A stretch of 64,000 nt of DNA, from the NCBI RefSeq assembly GCF_963666665.1, contig NZ_OY762999.1, positions 1,555,501 to 1,619,500 of the forward strand, given 5' to 3'. How positions within the stretch are numbered: position 1 is the stretch's first letter; the number at the start of each line of letters is the position of its first letter. A model generated the notes under the pieces. That model worked only from the letters and a program-made list of their open reading frames with translations, was not told where the DNA came from and ran no database searches. This stretch comes from Maridesulfovibrio sp. GTDB taxonomy: Bacteria > Desulfobacterota > Desulfovibrionia > Desulfovibrionales > Desulfovibrionaceae. The position numbers and the translations under genes are program-made. Positions 9,601-17,525 of the stretch are shown in pieces.

Positions 9601-11511
9601 ATCATTTTCTTCCGCTTTGAGAAGGAAATGATCCTGCTCCAACAGCGTGCACACAAAACTCAGACCTCTGAAATCAGCAAATGGAAGGCTTTCACTTCCG
9701 CATTTGTCATCGGGGTCAGCAACCTGCGCCGCAGAAAACTCAGGACTTTTCTGACCTGCCTGACCCTTACTATCCTGACTTTCACCATCATGAGCTTTAC
9801 TGCGGTAAAATCACTGCGTCAGCACACTTACGTGAAATTCAGCGAAAACATGCCTTACCACGGCCTGCTCTTGAAAAACCTCGGCTGGCACGACCTTCCC
9901 CGGGAAACACTGGGCATTGTCAGCAACGACTTCGATGAAAACGGCATTGTGGTTCCACGCGGATGGATGGAACTGAAAGACAAAACAACATCTGCGATTA
10001 CTCCTGTAAGCTTCAAAGGCAAACAGGAAGAAGTAAAAGGTCTTGTCGGTCTTGGATCAAAAGAACCGCTTGTTAGTGGCATCGACAGCATTCTTGTAGA
10101 AGGCGACTGGCTTGCCCCAAACAAGACAAACCAGATTCTGCTTTCGCAAAAGATAGCTTCCCGTCTCGGAGCATCCGCCGGAGACATCGTAGATGTGTGG
10201 GGCAGCAAGTTTGTATTAACAGGAATATTCGACGGCAAAAAATTCAGCGAGCACACCGACCTTGACGGTGAGCCCATGACTCCTGTCATCTTCCCTTCAG
10301 CTGCAGCGCAGGAGCTTAGCGAAGTTGAAGCTGAAGCCATTGAGTCCGGTGAGGATATTGATACTTTTCAAGGTCGTTATACCCACATCCCCGGCGAAGT
10401 TACCGCCATTATTCCTTATGAGACCCTCATGGCAATGGGCGGACACCTCAAGGCAGTGGCAATCGCACCCGTATCCGGAGAATTCTCAACGGAAACAGTA
10501 GATAACATGACAGACCGCTACGGACTGCCCATATTCGCCTGTGATAAGGGTGGTACGTACATTTGTCAGGCTTCCGACACTATGAATTATTCGGGCATGG
10601 GCAACATAATGATCCCATTGGTCATTTCCGCTTTGATCGTTCTTAACACAATGATAACCAGTGTTTATGAACGCAAAAAGGAAATTGCGGTCTACACTTC
10701 CATCGGAATGGCTCCAACCCATGTTTCATTCCTGTTTATTGCCGAGGCCATCGCCTTTGCAGTAATCAGTGTCGTTGTCGGTTACCTGATCGCCCAGACA
10801 GCTTCAGGCCTGCTGGCTGGAACACCGCTATGGGCAGGCATGACCGCAAACTATTCATCTATGGCAGGAGTAGCCGCAATGCTGCTGGTCATTGCCGTAA
10901 CCCTCATTTCGGTCATTTACCCTTCAAAGGTAGCGGCGAACATTGCCATTCCGGACGTAAACCGTTCATGGAAAATGCCGGACACCGATACCAACACCAT
11001 CGAAGCGCCTCTGCCCTTCCTGCTCAAACATGCCGAGCAGCAGGATGCAGGCGGCTTTCTGCTTGAATACCTTGAATCGCACACCGAGGTTTCACATGGC
11101 TTGTTCTCCACTTCTGAAATTGAAGTAAACTTCAGTCAGGAGCATTTGCCGGAATCAGTCTGCGACTTGCTGGAAGGGTGCCCGGATCACATAACCTGTT
11201 TCCGCTTCAATGTGCGGGTCTGGCTTGCTCCATTTGATTTCGGTGTAAAACAGATGGTCGAACTCCGTTTCAGACCATCCAACGCACATCCGCAATTCCT
11301 TGAAGCTGTCCTGTTCATCACCCGCGAATCAGGTGAAATAGGAGCATGGAAACGGCTGAACAAAGACTTCATAAATGCCATCCGAAAACAATTCTTAATC
11401 TGGCGTTCACTCGACCCGGAAAAACAGAAGAGCTTCCGCGAGAAGGTACCGGAAATGATGGCCTTCGGTTTTACCGGACTTAATACTAGTAAAAAGCTTG
11501 CAGACCTCTAA
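6643..11511 (+). CDS. M28-peptidase-like / FtsX permease fusion protein (1622 aa)
   Basis: Very large membrane protein. In order: signal/anchor (about 16-38); M28 aminopeptidase-like domain (about 45-335) with a PA-like insert near 125-200; a charged helical insertion (about 335-480); an M28-like ending with WGTPFDTIENVNWDN near 590; a beta-rich carboxypeptidase-regulatory-like part; three helices (about 909-990); an FtsX first helix (about 1033); a periplasmic MacB-like region; three FtsX helices (about 1317-1425); and a soluble tail of nearly 200 residues. The M28 metal ligands look lost: the usual HxD is FFD (263-265), the usual ADDN is ADEA, and the usual GEE is GHG (309-311). It is probably the large permease partner of the 5148/5889 transporter, with a non-catalytic periplasmic binding domain. 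Shine-Dalgarno GGAGG precedes the ATG. Confidence 0.82.
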   Translation: MSLLSSENIFPRQRSRIAIFLLSALLMLCAGLPGTAYSSAESIQQTITELASFGDRSFGSLGARRAADYIEMKFEELGDFKTGKHLFLAPSMTAEETVFSIDNGKQIKIKPAKFNAISPPATPVDGLSGPVIYVGKGRLDDFNGLPVKDAIVLMDMDSGKNWLNAASLGASALIYVDRGPTLKGFFEEKLELSPLDFPRFYMSAEDAHNELGFDAGIGNKLIAESGELKSHSKWERIEAENVYCMIQGSDPEMNEELIVIEAFFDSSAYVMGNSPGADEALSIASLLEIGKKMAANPPKRSVLLLATTGHGQSLRGIREYASAVSGKSKTLKKIKVELRNKKNDASKILDGLELDNPLATELAVKNPQLFSLLYETLKNQIKDEVDIISKKLMQLRLQENADQDTIAKLDEKKKLLRRISWKTDYSTLPSEEMAAVKDLFPQVREKVLKTKQDITQQLSAIKSARELRKIVRTKEMVCAVSLHLSSHGEGVGAFSEGWFYELRPSINLSRTFSRINDILEDAVPEVEKLTGTDGMYKDTLRPDRTRPWQTWLLDQPQFSSEVATMSGKLGFTFATVNDGREYWGTPFDTIENVNWDNIEKQAELTEGLIRKISDSEGSLTGKLPRKGYAMVNGKARFIRQGELFADQPAPGAVFMAFQGKTRFYALSDSEGDFNYKGVASNKLVQSKLIIEGYKYNDDGRIVWAIDKEQTGKNAYRLKMRRLDMETKLVMFGCRQTTLFDLLTPRTFRYMTKVEVLDGTRDASPMHYWYSRIDTRSSTIASVFLEPDVPLKMTLSDTVLNRKMILIKSKPTDPAGKGYNLKEWPIIPATDYRAAKDMWTLLEPRINNLESHGIVNQQIRTLEQKGTTALADAETAWKERRYDDFMTNARSAWALASKVYLDVDQTQKDVLVGVLFYIALFIPFAYCMERLLFSFADIHKRIVGFLVILLAVIAVIYSVHPAFQLTYSPMVVILAFFILGLSVMVSLIIFFRFEKEMILLQQRAHKTQTSEISKWKAFTSAFVIGVSNLRRRKLRTFLTCLTLTILTFTIMSFTAVKSLRQHTYVKFSENMPYHGLLLKNLGWHDLPRETLGIVSNDFDENGIVVPRGWMELKDKTTSAITPVSFKGKQEEVKGLVGLGSKEPLVSGIDSILVEGDWLAPNKTNQILLSQKIASRLGASAGDIVDVWGSKFVLTGIFDGKKFSEHTDLDGEPMTPVIFPSAAAQELSEVEAEAIESGEDIDTFQGRYTHIPGEVTAIIPYETLMAMGGHLKAVAIAPVSGEFSTETVDNMTDRYGLPIFACDKGGTYICQASDTMNYSGMGNIMIPLVISALIVLNTMITSVYERKKEIAVYTSIGMAPTHVSFLFIAEAIAFAVISVVVGYLIAQTASGLLAGTPLWAGMTANYSSMAGVAAMLLVIAVTLISVIYPSKVAANIAIPDVNRSWKMPDTDTNTIEAPLPFLLKHAEQQDAGGFLLEYLESHTEVSHGLFSTSEIEVNFSQEHLPESVCDLLEGCPDHITCFRFNVRVWLAPFDFGVKQMVELRFRPSNAHPQFLEAVLFITRESGEIGAWKRLNKDFINAIRKQFLIWRSLDPEKQKSFREKVPEMMAFGFTGLNTSKKLADL

Positions 11512-11528
11512 ATATAAGGATTCCTCAG

Positions 11529-13502
11529 ATGCACGGTAAAATAAGGAAAAGAGCGATTCTGCTGGGCACTCTCTTCGGGCTGCTCATTTGCGCTTTTACA
11601 CCTTTTAACAACACCTACTTAAACGCAACCCCGCTGGCCGGTGGACATTTCCCGCTGGCACCGTTCTTCATACTTGCATGGCTGACCGCAATCTGCGCAC
11701 TGCATCGTAAGGTCTTGCGTTCACATCCGCTGCTGACCGGTCTGGACCTGATGACCATGTGGATCCTTATGGTCATTGTTTCCGGTATTTCCTACACCGG
11801 TCTGGCCCGAACATTTTTTATCAACCTGACCGCTCCGTTCCACTTTGCCACCCTGGGCAACAGATGGAAGGAAGTGCTACAGCCCCTGCTGCCGGAATCA
11901 CTTCACCCCACCGATCCCAAGGCAGTAGAACAGTTATATAACGGCATCAAGGGCGGCCCATTCATGGACAACCTTGAGATTTTCAATTCCATACCTTGGG
12001 GATCGTGGATTACTCCGCTCATGTGGTGGGGGGCTTTCATTCTGCTTTGCTATTTCATGATGCTCTGCCTGACCAACATTTTCAGCAGGCAATGGGTGGA
12101 AAACGAGCGCTTGAACTTCCCGCTCCTGCAGCTGCCCAGATTCATGGAAGAAGCAATGGATCAGGGACTGTACGGCTCTTTCCTCAGCAACAAATTTTTC
12201 CTGATCGGCCTTATCTTCTGCATTTGTCTGCATCTGATCAACGGGTTGCATTTCTACATTCCTTCTGTGCCGGAAGTACCGACACTAATTCTAGCCGGTA
12301 AATATTTTGCCAAAACCGGGCTGTTTTCAGGGTTCCAAAAACTGAAAATTTACTTCTATCCAGCATTCGTGGGCTTTGCCTTTCTAGCTTCAAGGCAGAT
12401 ATCTTTCAGCTTCTGGTTCTTTTTCCTGCTTGGCGGATTATTTTATGGAATCCTCAGTGCATCAGGTTTGAACATCCCTGCCTCCGCGTTGGGTGTAACC
12501 TTCGGCCCGACCCTGACACACCCGGAAGAAACCCAGATGATCGGGGCTTACCTTGCATTTTTCTGCTTTATCATCTGGCTGGCCCGCCAGCACCTCAAAC
12601 AGGTCATCAAGGAAGCTTTCGGAGCAGATTCCACTCGCGGCGAAGCAGAATGGATGTCTCTTCGCTTCTCTTTCTGGGGCCTTGCTGTTTCAGGTTTTCT
12701 ACTCACTGCATGGTGCGTATATTTCGGTATCCCCCTGCTGGTGGCCGTAGTTGTCCTGTTGGCATTCTTCGTCTTCACGCTGGTAGCATCCAAGGCAATC
12801 TGCCAAGGAGGTATTGCCTACTTTACCCTGACCGCCGCACCAATTGACTGTGTAACCACAATTTTCGGTTCCAAATTCTTCGGCTCAGTAGGAATTGCCA
12901 TCACTGCCATGTGCCAGAAGATTCTTTTCGTTGACCTCAGGGAATCGCTTATGCCCTCACTGGTGCACGGCTCAAAGATCAATGAATGGATCAAGAATAA
13001 ACGACTTTTCCTGCTCGGCATAACCATCATCCTTCTGCTGGGTGTAATCGTATCTTTCGGGGCTATGCTTATGGTCTGCTACAAATACGGCATCCGTGAA
13101 TTGCAACTGGACTGGGCAACCCGCACATCCATGAACGTCTACGATAACGTAGTCCGCATAATTCAGGAACCAGCAGCAACTTCACACTGGGTAACCACCT
13201 TCGCCACTGTTGGCGCACTGGTTATGTTTGTGCTGATACTGGCTTACAACAGGCTACCGTGGTGGCCGCTGCATCCCATCGGATACCTGACCGCCTACAG
13301 CTCAGCCATGAGAATTCTCTGGTTCAGCTTTTTCCTCGGATGGATCTGCAACCAGCTGACTCTCCGCTATGGCGGAGTAGGATTGTTCAAGCGGGTCCGT
13401 TACCTCTTCTTCGGCCTGATTATGGGCGATTTCCTCATGGGCGGAGCATGGGCGCTTTACGGACTCTACGCAGGACAAAGTTATCAGGTACTACCCGGCT
13501 AA
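11529..13502 (+). CDS. Polytopic membrane protein, DUF6785/OPT-like
   Basis: A 657-residue integral membrane protein with roughly 14-16 hydrophobic segments and conserved polar patches such as FNNTYLNATPLAGGHFPLAPF near the N-terminus and NERLNFPLLQLP. It resembles the uncharacterised DUF6785-type proteins that look like distant oligopeptide-transporter (OPT) relatives; I recognise the style but not a characterised function. AAGGA precedes the ATG. It lies 17 bases after the M28-FtsX gene and just before a second protein of the same general type, so the two may form a paired channel used with the ABC complex. Confidence 0.65.
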   Translation: MHGKIRKRAILLGTLFGLLICAFTPFNNTYLNATPLAGGHFPLAPFFILAWLTAICALHRKVLRSHPLLTGLDLMTMWILMVIVSGISYTGLARTFFINLTAPFHFATLGNRWKEVLQPLLPESLHPTDPKAVEQLYNGIKGGPFMDNLEIFNSIPWGSWITPLMWWGAFILLCYFMMLCLTNIFSRQWVENERLNFPLLQLPRFMEEAMDQGLYGSFLSNKFFLIGLIFCICLHLINGLHFYIPSVPEVPTLILAGKYFAKTGLFSGFQKLKIYFYPAFVGFAFLASRQISFSFWFFFLLGGLFYGILSASGLNIPASALGVTFGPTLTHPEETQMIGAYLAFFCFIIWLARQHLKQVIKEAFGADSTRGEAEWMSLRFSFWGLAVSGFLLTAWCVYFGIPLLVAVVVLLAFFVFTLVASKAICQGGIAYFTLTAAPIDCVTTIFGSKFFGSVGIAITAMCQKILFVDLRESLMPSLVHGSKINEWIKNKRLFLLGITIILLLGVIVSFGAMLMVCYKYGIRELQLDWATRTSMNVYDNVVRIIQEPAATSHWVTTFATVGALVMFVLILAYNRLPWWPLHPIGYLTAYSSAMRILWFSFFLGWICNQLTLRYGGVGLFKRVRYLFFGLIMGDFLMGGAWALYGLYAGQSYQVLPG

Positions 13503-13533
13503 ATCCAGTTAACAAGCATAATGAGACATACAC

Positions 13534-15495
13534 ATGCATAATGATAAAGAACTACAAGAATATCGGGATCTATTAAAAACCCCGACCCATTTTGAAGAGG
13601 GCTTTGACTGGAAAACCATTGTCGGTGCCATCTTCATCGGCTTCCTGATGATGCCGGGAAGTATGTACCTGCAGTTGGTCATCGGTCAGGGTATCGGCCC
13701 TGCTGCCCGCTGGGTAACCATCATCCTTTTCGCTGAAATTGCAAAACGTTCCTATACGGAACTGAAACAACAGGAAATATTCCTGCTCTACTACATGGCC
13801 GGAGCCGCATTGGCCTCGCCATTCTCAGGTCTGCTATGGCAGCAATACTTAGTACAGTCGGACGCAGCACGTATGCTGGGGCTGACCGAATTCATCCCGA
13901 CGTGGATTGCCCCGCAACCGGGATCCGAGTCTCTCATTGAGCGCACCTTCTTCCACCGCGACTGGCTGATACCGATTTTGTTGCTGGTAGGTGCACAGAT
14001 TGTACAACGAATTGACCATTTCGGACTTGGATACGCCCTTTACCGCATCACTTCAGATGTAGAAAAACTGCCCTTTCCCATGGCTCCTGTCGGTGCTCTG
14101 GGTACTATGGCCTTGGCTGAATCCACCGAAGAAAAAAAGGCCAGCTGGAAATGGCGTGTCTTCTCTGTGGGCGGAGTCATCGGACTGGCATTCGGTACTA
14201 TTTACGTACTCCTGCCAGCTGTTTCAGGATTATTATTCACCGAACCGATCAGGATTATTCCTATCCCGTGGGTGGAGCTTACGCCCTATACGGAAAAGAT
14301 ACTTCCAGCTGTTGCAACCGGTATACAGTTTGACCTCGGCCTGTTTTTCATCGGCATGGTCCTGCCTTTCTGGGCTGTCATCGGCGGGCTTATCGGTATC
14401 ATCATTACCTTTGTCGCCAACCCGGTTCTTTATGAACATGGCATCCTGCACCGCTGGCATCCGGGCATGGAGACAGTTGAAACGGTCTTTGCAAACAACT
14501 TCGACTTTTACATGAGTTTTTCCATCGGCCTCGGTCTGGCTATCGGTCTGATCGGTATCTGGTACGTAGTCAAATCATTCCGTGGAGAACATGCCAAGCA
14601 CCGCGAATCGTGGAGTAAACTTTTCGAGCCGCCGGAAGGACGCGGGGACATCAACTTCTGGGTTTCCATCGCCATCTACGTATTCTCTACTCTTGCCTAC
14701 GTGGGCATGAGTTTACTGCTGGTACCCAATTTCCCGTGGATTTTCTTCCTGCTCTACGGCTTTATCTACACTCCGGTGATTTCGTACATTACCGCACGCA
14801 TGGAAGGTATTGCAGGACAGTTTGTCAGTCTGCCGCTGGTCCGTGAGGCAAGCTTCATCGCCGGAGCAAAATTTTTCGGTTATCAGGGCATTGAAATCTG
14901 GTACGCTCCGATACCGATCCATAACTATGGTGAGGCTACTGTCCATTTCCGTGAAATCGAACTGACCGGAACATCCATCCGGGGCATCATCAAGGCTGAG
15001 CTTGTCGTTTTCCCGGTTGTCATGATTGCCAGCCTGCTCTTCTCGCAATTCATTTGGCAACTTGCACCCATTCCGTCCGCAAACTACCCTTATGCGCAGG
15101 AACTCTGGCATCTGCAGGCCCTGAACACTTTGCTCATGCAGACCTCGACACTTGAAGGCAACTCCTTATTCTTCCAGGCCCTGAGCGGCCCGGTAGTCAT
15201 GGGCGGGATAAGCCTGGGACTTGTTCTTTACGCCATACTGAATTCACTGGGATTACCCGTCCTGCTGGTATATGGTGTTGTCAGGGGACTTGGTCAAAGT
15301 ACACCCCACGGATTTATTCTTGAAGTTGCCGGAGCATTGATCGGACGTTATTTCTTCCAGAAAAAATACGGAACCATGTGGCGTCAGTATGCCCCGGTCC
15401 TGCTGGCTGGTTTCTCATGCGGCATGGGTTTGACAGGTATGTTTGCCATGGGTTGCACTCTTATCCTGAAATCACTGGGAAAAATGGCTTACTAA
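13534..15495 (+). CDS. Polytopic membrane protein, OPT / peptide-transporter-like
   Basis: A 653-residue polytopic membrane protein with about 14-15 predicted helices. After a short cytosolic start, the first helix region reads WKTIVGAIFIGFLMMPGSMYLQLVIGQGIGPAARWV. This glycine-rich opening and the later LPFPMAPVGALGTMALAES resemble the OPT oligopeptide/metal-chelate transporter fold. It is similar in size and topology to the preceding product, and the two genes are 31 bases apart. Proteins like it are often labelled peptide transporter without evidence; I treat the substrate as unknown. The Shine-Dalgarno is weak (GAG 8 bases upstream). Confidence 0.65.
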   Translation: MHNDKELQEYRDLLKTPTHFEEGFDWKTIVGAIFIGFLMMPGSMYLQLVIGQGIGPAARWVTIILFAEIAKRSYTELKQQEIFLLYYMAGAALASPFSGLLWQQYLVQSDAARMLGLTEFIPTWIAPQPGSESLIERTFFHRDWLIPILLLVGAQIVQRIDHFGLGYALYRITSDVEKLPFPMAPVGALGTMALAESTEEKKASWKWRVFSVGGVIGLAFGTIYVLLPAVSGLLFTEPIRIIPIPWVELTPYTEKILPAVATGIQFDLGLFFIGMVLPFWAVIGGLIGIIITFVANPVLYEHGILHRWHPGMETVETVFANNFDFYMSFSIGLGLAIGLIGIWYVVKSFRGEHAKHRESWSKLFEPPEGRGDINFWVSIAIYVFSTLAYVGMSLLLVPNFPWIFFLLYGFIYTPVISYITARMEGIAGQFVSLPLVREASFIAGAKFFGYQGIEIWYAPIPIHNYGEATVHFREIELTGTSIRGIIKAELVVFPVVMIASLLFSQFIWQLAPIPSANYPYAQELWHLQALNTLLMQTSTLEGNSLFFQALSGPVVMGGISLGLVLYAILNSLGLPVLLVYGVVRGLGQSTPHGFILEVAGALIGRYFFQKKYGTMWRQYAPVLLAGFSCGMGLTGMFAMGCTLILKSLGKMAY

Positions 15496-15668
15496 TCAAA
15501 TCAGCCCATTTGTTTAGAACAATTCTGATAAAGAATTAAACTTTGCGGATGATTGGAAAATGTTTTAGTTAACCTTGCTTCGGCTTGATTATCCGCATTG
15601 TATTTGCACTAATATGATTTTCGGCTTTCCAGACAGTCAGACGGAAAGTTTTCCATAAGGAACAGATA

Positions 15669-16562
15669 ATGGATTTTAAGAATATAGCTTGGGATGGCAT
15701 CAGCTTTGAGATCCCGTCCAACTTCGAGGTCAGCGGAATTGATAAGAAATTCCTGCAACTCGACAATGGAGAATATCCTTGTATTGAACTACGCTGGTAC
15801 GATGCCGGCAGGACATATAAGGAAAAAACATATTTCAGGCAGCTTGCCAAAAAGATTGAATCAGCATCCGGACTCAAAATTGAATCCACGGTCATGCCAT
15901 CTTCATGGAAAGGCCCGCTTAAAAAATACGATACTACCGGCTTCTACTGGCAGTCTGACCTCGCTACAGGACGCGGGGTTATGTTTTACTGTAAAAATGC
16001 AGCCAAAGTCATGCTGGTTCAATTCATCGGCAAATGCGACGATCAGATCGACGATGCTGCAGTGAAATTATTCAGCAGCCTCAAATTCCACGATTCAGAC
16101 GCTGAAAGAATCTGGCAGATCTATGATATGAAAGCCGCTCTACCCGGATCAATGGATCTCGATTCCTTTGAGTTCAAGCCCGGCAGATTCAATATAACTC
16201 TTACAGACCAGACAGAAACAGTAGAACTTTTCCGTTTCAGTCCTGCCGATGTAATCCTCAAAGACTGCACTCTGGGTGATTTTTCCAGAGAGCTCTTCAA
16301 GGAAGACATAAAAACTTTGGGGCTTTCCATAGCTGAACTTGAATACGGCAAAGGCGCTACCTGTATGTTCGGTCAGGAAAAGAGTCCTTCTACCGCCAAA
16401 CTTGCTCTAGCCAAATTAAACTCTAAACGCCGTCCATATGGCCAGATTGAAATCCGCTACACACAGGAAAGCAATCGAATTCTGGCTGTAATGGTTAAAT
16501 CACGTCAGTATATCCCGGAAGACAGGGCAAAAAATATTTTCAGGAATTATGAAATTATTTAG
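15669..16562 (+). CDS. Tandem-domain hypothetical protein in the ABC/M28 operon
   Basis: A 297-residue soluble protein with no signal peptide or membrane helix. Two halves look alike. The first (about 1-145) runs from GISFEIPSNFEVSGIDKKF through CIELRWYD to KVMLVQFIGK. The second (about 150-297) runs from ALPGSMDLDSFEFKPGRFN through TVELFRFSP to RILAVMVKSRQY. This suggests an internal duplication of a small alpha/beta domain. I do not recognise a named family. AAGGA precedes the start. It overlaps the downstream PqqD-like gene by 14 bases, so the two are translationally coupled and probably act together. Confidence 0.7.
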   Translation: MDFKNIAWDGISFEIPSNFEVSGIDKKFLQLDNGEYPCIELRWYDAGRTYKEKTYFRQLAKKIESASGLKIESTVMPSSWKGPLKKYDTTGFYWQSDLATGRGVMFYCKNAAKVMLVQFIGKCDDQIDDAAVKLFSSLKFHDSDAERIWQIYDMKAALPGSMDLDSFEFKPGRFNITLTDQTETVELFRFSPADVILKDCTLGDFSRELFKEDIKTLGLSIAELEYGKGATCMFGQEKSPSTAKLALAKLNSKRRPYGQIEIRYTQESNRILAVMVKSRQYIPEDRAKNIFRNYEII

Positions 16563-16959
16563 GAAGAAAAAACAAGTTATTCCGGAAATGACCAGGGGCG
16601 AAGCCATGGCCTGCAAGCCCCTGAAGAATCAAGAAATAACTGAAACACGCATGGAGAATGGATTGGTAATGCTTTCCTACCCATTGCGGCTGAAACCGCT
16701 CTTCGCTGACGTGGCAAAAAGATTTGGAATGTGGAAAGACGGAAGCCCGCCCATTAAAAAATTGGAACTTGATGAAATGGGAACTTTGGTCTGGGATATG
16801 ATTGACGGAAAAACAAGTGTCCGCAAAATAGCATCTGGTTTTGCGCAAAAATATCAGGTTCTGCCCCGCGAAGCAGAAGTTGCAACAGCTTCATTTCTAA
16901 GAGACTTGGGAAAACGGGGGCTGGTCGCTTTCAGTAACGAACACACCGGAACGAAATAG
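16549..16959 (+). CDS. PqqD-like (RRE-fold) protein
   Basis: A 136-residue protein whose C-terminal two thirds match the PqqD family: an N-terminal strand region, then LDEMGTLVWDMIDGKTSVRKIASGFAQKYQV, AEVATASFLRDLGKRGLVAF. PqqD folds bind leader peptides of ribosomally made peptides (PqqA with PqqE) and recur as RiPP recognition elements. Here no radical-SAM or other maturase gene and no evident precursor peptide are adjacent; the neighbours are membrane transport genes. An adaptor role in that operon is inferred. Start overlaps the end of the preceding gene. Confidence 0.8.
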   Translation: MKLFRKKKQVIPEMTRGEAMACKPLKNQEITETRMENGLVMLSYPLRLKPLFADVAKRFGMWKDGSPPIKKLELDEMGTLVWDMIDGKTSVRKIASGFAQKYQVLPREAEVATASFLRDLGKRGLVAFSNEHTGTK

Positions 16960-16998
16960 TTCCGCCCGGACAAAAAAATCATCTAGATCAAAAAAATT

Positions 16999-17427
16999 TT
17001 AACTGCAGGTCAGTTTAATATATTCCTCAAAACTTACGCCATTCCAGACTTTGCTTACCCAATAGGCGGAAGCCCAAATCATTAATGCAGTGGAATGCAC
17101 ATCTGAGAGACGCTTTAATTTAGCCTCAAGATTAGGCCAGCTTACGCCATGATTGGTATGCACATTCTCTATTTCGCAAGCCTCTTCAACCTGCAAAAAC
17201 AGATAAGCCCCCTTACATTGGTTGGGCAGAATTTTTACTCCCTGATATGCTTCCAGAACTGTTTTAAGTTCAGAGACATTTAATTCCTGAGCAACAGCGC
17301 GCATGGATTTAAAAAACATATCCACAGCCCAAGGCAAAATAAATTCGGCCCCCGCACTCTTGGTCTTGAAATAATTCTTAAGCCACTGCTCATGATCATG
17401 CGTGATTCTAGCTGCAACCTGCGGCAT
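16999..17427 (-). CDS. Hypothetical protein, 142 aa
   Basis: Not recognised. Soluble, mostly helical, rich in Trp and Cys; notable stretches are THDHEQWLKNYFKTKSAGAEF, LPWAVDMFFKSMRAVAQEL and SDVHSTALMIWASAYWVSK. The gene has an excellent Shine-Dalgarno (AGGAGG) just upstream of two adjacent ATGs. The second (17427) is better spaced at 5 bases, while the first (17430) is only 2 bases away. Its orientation is opposite to the ABC/M28 operon, and it is followed in the same direction by nothing within the operon. It lies downstream of the MerR-type gene on the same strand. Confidence 0.7.
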   Translation of the reverse strand: MPQVAARITHDHEQWLKNYFKTKSAGAEFILPWAVDMFFKSMRAVAQELNVSELKTVLEAYQGVKILPNQCKGAYLFLQVEEACEIENVHTNHGVSWPNLEAKLKRLSDVHSTALMIWASAYWVSKVWNGVSFEEYIKLTCS

Positions 17428-17525
17428 CATATCCTCCTAAGAATACTCCTCTACTGATAACACTCATTTAATAACTACATTTAACAAACATATCAAGACT
17501 TTTTCTAGAAAAACACCACACCAAT

